The notes beneath the pieces are model-generated. The model saw nothing but the letters and a program-made list of their open reading frames with translations. It ran no database searches and was not told the DNA's origin. From NCBI GenBank assembly GCA_001801495.1, contig MGXW01000120.1:1-11706 (forward strand): DNA of 11,706 nucleotides, in the 5' to 3' direction. The position numbers and the translations under genes are program-made. Position 1 is the stretch's first letter. Every line of letters begins with the position of its first letter. The stretch is from Gammaproteobacteria bacterium RIFCSPHIGHO2_12_FULL_37_34. Lineage in GTDB: Bacteria > Pseudomonadota > Gammaproteobacteria > DSM-16500. Positions 7,969 through 11,706 of the stretch are shown in pieces.

Positions 7969-8636
7969 GTATGCGAGCAATGATTTTAGCTGCAGGTCGT
8001 GGCAAACGGATGGGAACGTTGACTGATCATGTCCCTAAGCCACTTTTACGCATTGGCGAGCATTATTTAATTGAACATATTATTGCAAGCCTCGTTCAAG
8101 CTCATATTCGTGAAATAATTATCAATGTTGCTTACCGTGGAAATCAAATTAAGGAAGCATTGGGAAATGGCGAGCGTTACGGGGTATCTATTATTTATTC
8201 TGAAGAAAAAGAATGTTTAGAAACAGGCGGAGGTATTTTTCAAGCGTTACCCTTATTAGGTCACCAACCTTTTTTAGTCATCAGCAGCGATATTATCACA
8301 GATTATCCATTAGAAAGACTCCATCGTATGCCTTCTAAATTAGCTCATTTGGTGTTAGTTGATAATCCACCTTACCATGCTCGAGGTGATTTTGGTTTGC
8401 TTGGATCACATGTGGATGTTCAGGCAACACCAATCTTTACGTTTGGTAATATTGGCATGTATCGACCGGAATTATTTGCATGCCATCAACCAGGTTATTT
8501 TCAACTGGCAGACGTATTGTTACCCGCTATTCATAATGGACAAATAACAGGCGAACATTATCGTGGTACGTGGTATAACATTGGTACACAAAAAGATCTC
8601 GAAGAAATGAATACTGCATATGTTGTTGCAAGCTAG
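7965..8636 (+). CDS. murU: N-acetylmuramate alpha-1-phosphate uridylyltransferase MurU
   Basis: A 223-residue sugar-1-phosphate nucleotidyltransferase of the MurU type, which transfers UMP from UTP to MurNAc-1-phosphate, giving UDP-MurNAc for peptidoglycan synthesis. The Rossmann-like N-terminus has the nucleotide-binding signature MILAAGRGKRMGTLTDHVPKPLL (6-28), with Arg15 and Lys25 in the usual places. CLETGGGI (84-91) and the metal-binding aspartate in SSDIITDYP (Asp109) follow. WYNIGTQKDLEEMN (203-216) is the usual C-terminal motif. Family members commonly have NGD where this one has SSD. The ATG lies inside the end of amgK (ATGA overlap), so the two are translationally coupled; a second in-frame ATG at 7971 is a possible alternative start. 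The phosphatase MupP, which acts upstream in the Pseudomonas pathway, is not in the window. Confidence 0.92.
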   Translation: MSMRAMILAAGRGKRMGTLTDHVPKPLLRIGEHYLIEHIIASLVQAHIREIIINVAYRGNQIKEALGNGERYGVSIIYSEEKECLETGGGIFQALPLLGHQPFLVISSDIITDYPLERLHRMPSKLAHLVLVDNPPYHARGDFGLLGSHVDVQATPIFTFGNIGMYRPELFACHQPGYFQLADVLLPAIHNGQITGEHYRGTWYNIGTQKDLEEMNTAYVVAS

Positions 8637-8708
8637 GTTAATCATTCTATAGCACCCATTACTGCTCCTTCCACACTCTTCTATACAACTTCAAAAAGGA
8701 AAAATAGT

Positions 8709-10220
8709 ATGGCATTAGCTATTGTATACAGTCGGGCCTCTTTTGGTATTCAAGCCCCTTTGGTAACGGTTGAAACGCATTTGTATCCTGGCGTAGTCGG
8801 ATTTAATATTGTTGGCTTACCGGAGGCAGCAGTAAAAGAAAGCAGGGATCGAGTTCGAAGTGCGCTATTAAATTCGCATTTTGAATTTCCAATTCGTCGT
8901 ATTGTTGTTAATTTAGCGCCTGCTGATTTACCAAAAGAAGGAGGGCGTTTTGATTTGCCAATTGCTTTAGGGATACTTGCGGCTTCTGGTCAGTTGCCTA
9001 AAGAAAATCTTGCAGAATATGAATTTGTGGGCGAATTGTCATTAACAGGGGATTTGCGCCCCATTCGTGGTGTATTGCCTGTTGCTTTAGCGGCTTATCA
9101 GGCGGGAAGACAACTGATGATACCAATACAAAACGCTCAAGAAGCAGCATTGGTTAGTCAAACGACACTATTTGCAAGCACTCATATACTTGAAATCTGT
9201 GCACATTTAACAGGAAAATGCCCTTTAACTATTTTCTCGTCCCAGATCGCATGTGGAGTTAAGCACTATCAAGATTTAGCTGATGTCAAAGGACAAACAC
9301 ATGCTAAACGTGCGTTAGAAATTGCTGCCACAGGCCAACACAGCGTATTATTCATTGGACCACCCGGAACGGGTAAAACCACCTTGGCGAATTGCCTACC
9401 AAGTATTTTGCCAGACATATCAGACCAAGAAGCAATAGAAATTGCTGCCATTGCATCGGTTAGTAGTAATGGTTTTAAAGCAGAATGTTGGCAACAAGTT
9501 CCATTTCGTTCGCCACATCATACTAGTTCAAGCATTGCTTTGGTGGGGGGTGGGCGCCCGCCTAAACCAGGTGAAATTTCACTTGCTCATCGAGGCGTAT
9601 TGTTTTTAGATGAACTACCTGAATTTGACCGCTATACATTAGAAAGTTTACGAGAACCATTAGAATCAGGATGCATTACTATTTCTCGTGCTGCTTTTCA
9701 AACAGTTTTTCCAGCACAGTTTCAATTGATTGCTGCTATGAATCCGTGCCCGTGCGGTTATGCTGGAAGTGCAATCAGCGAGTGTCAATGCAGTGGTGAA
9801 CAAATCAAGCGGTATCTAAAAAAAATTTCAGGGCCATTATTAGAACGCATTGATATGCATATAGAAGTTGCTCAAATTGCTCCTCACATCTTAATCCAGG
9901 ATGAAAAAGGTGAGTGTAGCAAAGCAGTGCGTCAGAGGGTAATAATGGGGCGTCATTGCCAATTGAAGCGACAAAATAAATGTAATAGTGCGTTAAGCAT
10001 ATCGGAAGTAGAAAACATTTGTAAGGTTCAACCTAACGTGAAACAGCTGCTTTACCAAGTGTTGTCGAAATTTAATCTTTCCGCTCGCACCTATCATCGC
10101 TTGATCAAAGTAGCGAGAACAATCGCTGATCTTACCGAATCTGAAGTAATAACGGAAAAACATATAGCTGAGACCTTAAATTATCGTTGCTTAGATCGAG
10201 CAAGAATGATATCACTATGA
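8709..10220 (+). CDS. comM: YifB/ComM family Mg-chelatase-like AAA+ ATPase
   Basis: A 503-residue protein of normal length for ComM/YifB. ComM is a hexameric helicase that promotes branch migration during integration of DNA taken up by natural transformation. The N-terminal Lon-protease-like ChlI domain spans about 20-170 (VGFNIVGLPEAAVKESRDRVRSA; VNLAPADLPKEGGRFDLPIALG). The AAA+ core has Walker A GPPGTGKT (217-224), Walker B VLFLDE (297-302), the FRSPHHTSS segment (266-274), and LLERIDMHIEV (377-387) with the likely arginine finger Arg380. A cysteine cluster CPCG...CQC (347-361) and a C-terminal helical Mg-chelatase domain (about 400-500; SARTYHRLIKVARTIADL) complete it. AAGGA (8696-8700) sits 8 nt before ATG 8709. 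The 72-nt gap after murU shows no clear terminator, so read-through is possible. No other competence genes are in the window. Confidence 0.95.
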   Translation: MALAIVYSRASFGIQAPLVTVETHLYPGVVGFNIVGLPEAAVKESRDRVRSALLNSHFEFPIRRIVVNLAPADLPKEGGRFDLPIALGILAASGQLPKENLAEYEFVGELSLTGDLRPIRGVLPVALAAYQAGRQLMIPIQNAQEAALVSQTTLFASTHILEICAHLTGKCPLTIFSSQIACGVKHYQDLADVKGQTHAKRALEIAATGQHSVLFIGPPGTGKTTLANCLPSILPDISDQEAIEIAAIASVSSNGFKAECWQQVPFRSPHHTSSSIALVGGGRPPKPGEISLAHRGVLFLDELPEFDRYTLESLREPLESGCITISRAAFQTVFPAQFQLIAAMNPCPCGYAGSAISECQCSGEQIKRYLKKISGPLLERIDMHIEVAQIAPHILIQDEKGECSKAVRQRVIMGRHCQLKRQNKCNSALSISEVENICKVQPNVKQLLYQVLSKFNLSARTYHRLIKVARTIADLTESEVITEKHIAETLNYRCLDRARMISL

Positions 10221-10271
10221 AAATAATGTTGTTTTTTGTTTGCATACAAAGTTAAATTTTCAAAAACTGAC

Positions 10272-10277
10272 TATACT
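10272..10277 (+). promoter_or_regulatory. Possible -10 box for the gene at 10480
   Basis: TATACT matches five of six positions of the sigma-70 -10 consensus. No good -35 box lies 16-18 nt upstream; the nearest candidate, TTGCAT at 10240-10245, is too far away. If used, transcription would begin at about 10284, at the edge of the left direct repeat, and the whole hairpin element would lie in the 5' leader of the 10480 gene. Confidence 0.25.
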
Positions 10278-10326
10278 TAATATATTAAAAGGCGCGGTTC
10301 CCGCTAACTTTACGCGATGGGGTGTT

Positions 10327-10360
10327 CTTAGAGGGGAGAATCGCGATTCTCCCCTCTAAG
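10327..10360. repeat. Perfect 34-nt palindrome
   Basis: The 17-base arm CTTAGAGGGGAGAATCG is followed without spacer by its exact reverse complement. As RNA it would form a very stable hairpin on either strand; as DNA it could extrude a cruciform or bind a symmetric protein dimer. No T-run follows, which argues against a simple terminator. Confidence 0.9.
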
Positions 10361-10365
10361 TGCAA

Positions 10366-10384
10366 GCACAAGCTTTGCTTGTGC
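10366..10384. repeat. Small hairpin, 8-bp stem and 3-nt loop
   Basis: GCACAAGC (10366-10373) pairs with GCTTGTGC (10377-10384) across the loop TTT. It lies 5 nt after the 34-nt palindrome, within the same element, and is not followed by a T-run. Confidence 0.8.
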
Positions 10385-10403
10385 GTAGCATATAAACAAT
10401 TGA

Positions 10404-10434
10404 AGCAGTTCCCGCGTTCTTAGCGGGAACTGCT
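10404..10434. repeat. Hairpin, 12-bp stem and 7-nt loop, at right end of element
   Basis: AGCAGTTCCCGC (10404-10415) pairs perfectly with GCGGGAACTGCT (10423-10434) across a GTTCTTA loop. The right arm is also the partner of the left terminal repeat at 10294-10307, so in RNA the local hairpin and the long-range pairing are mutually exclusive. Confidence 0.88.
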
Positions 10435-10465
10435 GATTAAAAGGCAGATTGTTAAAAATGTAGCG

Positions 10466-10471
10466 AGGAGG
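10466..10471 (+). promoter_or_regulatory. Perfect Shine-Dalgarno AGGAGG for the gene at 10480
   Basis: AGGAGG lies 8 nt before ATG 10480, the strongest ribosome binding site in the window. It fixes the start of the downstream gene and suggests efficient translation, in contrast to the weak sites before lptD, amgK and the thioesterase. Confidence 0.85.
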
Positions 10472-10479
10472 TTTTTAAA

Positions 10480-10884
10480 ATGGCGTTAACTTTTTATCCG
10501 CATTCTGATGAAGTGCAAAGAGGAAGTTTAGAAGATCGCATGGAAGTGTTTATGGAAGCAGCTCAAAACTATAAAGCGATTATATTAGAAATTGCTCAAC
10601 ATGAAGGACCACCAAGTTCTGGTTCTGATGAAAAACGTTTGACTCCTCGTGAACTCACTTCTTCTTATAATTGGGGAGAAATAGCTTATATTTTTCGGGA
10701 ATTGCGGGAACTGTCAGAGATTTCTAAAAATGATAAGGTGAGAAAAGCAGATTTATTCACTAAATTAGCTGAAATATATGAAGTTTTGCGTGCTGCGAAA
10801 ATGTCTAAGTTAGAAGCTGTTCGATTAGCCTTAATGAGTGAGGCTAATCAATTGCGTGGCAGTGGAACATCACAAGTAGCGTAA
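10480..10884 (+). CDS. Unrecognised small soluble protein, 134 residues
   Basis: The frame begins at ATG 10480 behind a perfect AGGAGG, which strongly supports it as a real gene. The product has no signal peptide or membrane segment. It appears mostly alpha-helical: a helix at about 17-42 (LEDRMEVFMEAAQNYKAIILEIAQHE), a polar serine/glycine/lysine-rich stretch (about 43-62), then long charged helices (about 65-125; WGEIAYIFRELRELSEI, KADLFTKLAEIYEVLRAAKMS, KLEAVRLALMSEANQL). The tail GSGTSQVA looks unstructured. I do not recognise the family and assign no function. It follows the palindromic element, probably has its own promoter, and converges with the gene at 10900-11706 with a 15-nt gap. 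Confidence 0.82.
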   Translation: MALTFYPHSDEVQRGSLEDRMEVFMEAAQNYKAIILEIAQHEGPPSSGSDEKRLTPRELTSSYNWGEIAYIFRELRELSEISKNDKVRKADLFTKLAEIYEVLRAAKMSKLEAVRLALMSEANQLRGSGTSQVA

Positions 10885-10899
10885 GATATGAGTGAACGG

Positions 10900-11706
10900 T
10901 CATTTTTTTAATTTCTTATTTTTTTTGGCAGCCTCTTCAGCAGCAACCTCAGTAAACTTTTCTAAGGCAACCACAGTATCTCCTTTACGTTTATGATGAG
11001 CAAATAAGCCTGCTGTATGAGCACCTTTTGCAGAAACGACGCTTGTCAAACTTAAAGCACTTAAAATTAATAAGGCGCTAAGTGGTAAGCTAGCACCCAT
11101 GGTTGCAATGGCAATAATCGTTGCTGCAGCAGCTATTGCTGTAAGAAAAATGGCAACACCAACAAAACTGGCTAATGCCCCTCCTACTACTTTCCCCCAT
11201 TCACAGTCAAGGCCGATCATTTCTTGAGCTATTTTTGATAATTTTGGTATATATATACTTCGACGATTAGGTTCTTTTATCACAGCTCGTGTTTCTCGAA
11301 TGGATTGTATTAAAAGTGGCATATGTTTTTCTGACACTAATTTTTCTTGAACCGCGTGTTGAGCGGCTTTGAGTACATTTTCCCCTGATTCTTTTAATGG
11401 CGCATCAGTGAGAGGAGCTTTGTTAATAGCTTCTTGAAGTTCTTTGCACTCCACATCAAATTGATTTTTAGGAGGTAATTTATCAATGAATTTTCGTTGA
11501 CTATCTTGAATAGCTTTTAATCTACCAACATCTAATTTTTCTATCTGGGTGCATTGTATTAAAAACTCTATATCTTTTGTGGATATACAATTTTGCAGTA
11601 CGATGCATCTGGTAGTTGTCAGTATGTTGTTTCCAATTTCTATTGCATCTTTATCTTTCAAGGAAGTGATAGCTTCTTGAAGTTTTTTGAGAGCAATAGC
11701 AAGTTG
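10900..11706 (-). CDS. Unrecognised protein with hydrophobic hairpin and lysine-rich C-terminus, 5' end cut by window edge
   Basis: The minus-strand frame ends with TGA at 10900-10902 and stays open to the right edge. A TTG at 11661 could start it, but another 15 sense codons (QLAIALKKLQEAITS) lie upstream without a stop or a good start, so the gene most likely begins outside the window; 268 residues are visible. Numbered from TTG 11661, residues 1-155 are polar and probably helical. Two adjacent hydrophobic segments rich in Ala/Ile/Leu follow at about 158-188 and 191-213, then a basic and glutamate-containing tail (HHKRKGD...EKFTEVAAEEAAKKNKKLKK). The layout resembles membrane-associated proteins, including some secreted effectors of intracellular bacteria, but I recognise no family and no catalytic motif. 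That comparison is only a suggestion. Confidence 0.75.
   Translation of the reverse strand, partial: QLAIALKKLQEAITSLKDKDAIEIGNNILTTTRCIVLQNCISTKDIEFLIQCTQIEKLDVGRLKAIQDSQRKFIDKLPPKNQFDVECKELQEAINKAPLTDAPLKESGENVLKAAQHAVQEKLVSEKHMPLLIQSIRETRAVIKEPNRRSIYIPKLSKIAQEMIGLDCEWGKVVGGALASFVGVAIFLTAIAAAATIIAIATMGASLPLSALLILSALSLTSVVSAKGAHTAGLFAHHKRKGDTVVALEKFTEVAAEEAAKKNKKLKK

Larger units (their letters stand above)
10284..10445. mobile_element. MITE-like palindromic element with flanking 10-bp direct repeats
   Basis: ATTAAAAGGC occurs at 10284-10293 and exactly again at 10436-10445. The 142 bp between begin with GCGGTTCCCGCTAA (10294-10307) and end, apart from a final TG, with TTAGCGGGAACTGC (10420-10433), an inverted repeat with one mismatch in 14. 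The similarity continues inward as ACGCG on both sides after a spacer of 4 nt (left) or 2 nt (right). Inside are a perfect 34-nt palindrome and two hairpins. No reading frame or transposase is present. Inverted ends, flanking direct repeats and small size are the hallmarks of a non-autonomous insertion; the direct repeat would be the target-site duplication. I do not recognise a known family. An alternative is a structured leader RNA or a REP-like repeat. Confidence 0.5.
10221..10479. other. Intergenic region after comM, dominated by inverted repeats
   Basis: This 259-bp gap contains no supported ORF. It opens with about 70 bp of AT-rich DNA with a weak promoter-like sequence, then a compact palindrome-rich segment (10294-10435) flanked by a 10-bp direct repeat, then a short leader with a strong ribosome binding site for the gene at 10480. 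None of the hairpins is followed directly by a T-run, so no typical Rho-independent terminator for comM is visible. Confidence 0.85.

Noticed and set aside
8359..8547. Plus-strand frame within murU
   Set aside because: Out-of-frame shadow of the MurU C-terminal half, with no independent ribosome binding site noticed.
9269..9451. Minus-strand frame opposite the comM Walker A region
   Set aside because: Antisense shadow; the plus strand encodes the intact AAA+ ATP-binding loop.
10327..10434. Rho-independent terminator for comM
   Set aside because: The hairpins are strong, but none is directly followed by a T-run, and the array as a whole has terminal and direct repeats that fit an inserted element better.
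10294..10434. CRISPR array or tRNA gene
   Set aside because: There is no set of regularly spaced direct repeats, and the stems do not form a tRNA cloverleaf with its conserved loop sequences.

Overview
The window looks like a stretch of chromosome from an AT-rich gammaproteobacterium. The evidence is a conserved outer-membrane biogenesis block (lptD-surA-pdxA) divergent from an amgK-murU cell-wall recycling pair, as in Pseudomonas, plus tolC and comM. The low GC content, the shortened SurA, and a flank of unrecognised small and membrane-associated proteins would fit a host-associated lineage such as the Legionellales/Coxiellaceae. That placement is inference; no rRNA or other phylogenetic marker is present.

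Layout. Positions 1-466 (minus) hold the N-terminal part of an unrecognised multi-spanning membrane protein whose 3' end lies off the left edge. It starts 11 nt after tolC (478-1875, minus) and is probably co-transcribed with it. A divergent hotdog-fold thioesterase (1960-2391, plus) then runs head-on into pdxA with only 4 nt between the stops. The minus-strand operon lptD (6901-4364), surA (4336-3374), pdxA (3373-2396) is tightly packed, with surA and pdxA abutting as TAAATG. The usual next gene, ksgA, is absent from this position. Across a short divergent promoter region, amgK and murU (6964-8636, plus; ATGA overlap) follow, then comM (8709-10220, plus).

Positions 10221-10479 are the most unusual DNA in the window. 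A 142-bp segment (10294-10435) has imperfect 14-bp inverted ends, a perfect 34-nt palindrome, two further hairpins, and an exact 10-bp direct repeat (ATTAAAAGGC) on each side. It looks like a small non-autonomous insertion (MITE-like) sitting in the leader of the next gene. That gene (10480-10884, plus) encodes an unrecognised 134-residue soluble protein with a perfect AGGAGG ribosome binding site. The right edge (10900-11706, minus) is a 5'-truncated gene for an unrecognised protein with a hydrophobic hairpin and a lysine-rich C-terminus.

How the genes work together. SurA (periplasmic chaperone) helps fold outer-membrane proteins, including LptD, which inserts LPS in the outer leaflet; TolC is another outer-membrane channel. 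AmgK and MurU recycle MurNAc to UDP-MurNAc for peptidoglycan. PdxA makes a pyridoxal phosphate precursor. The left and central parts are therefore largely cell-envelope and housekeeping functions, while the part after comM looks like lineage-specific accessory DNA.
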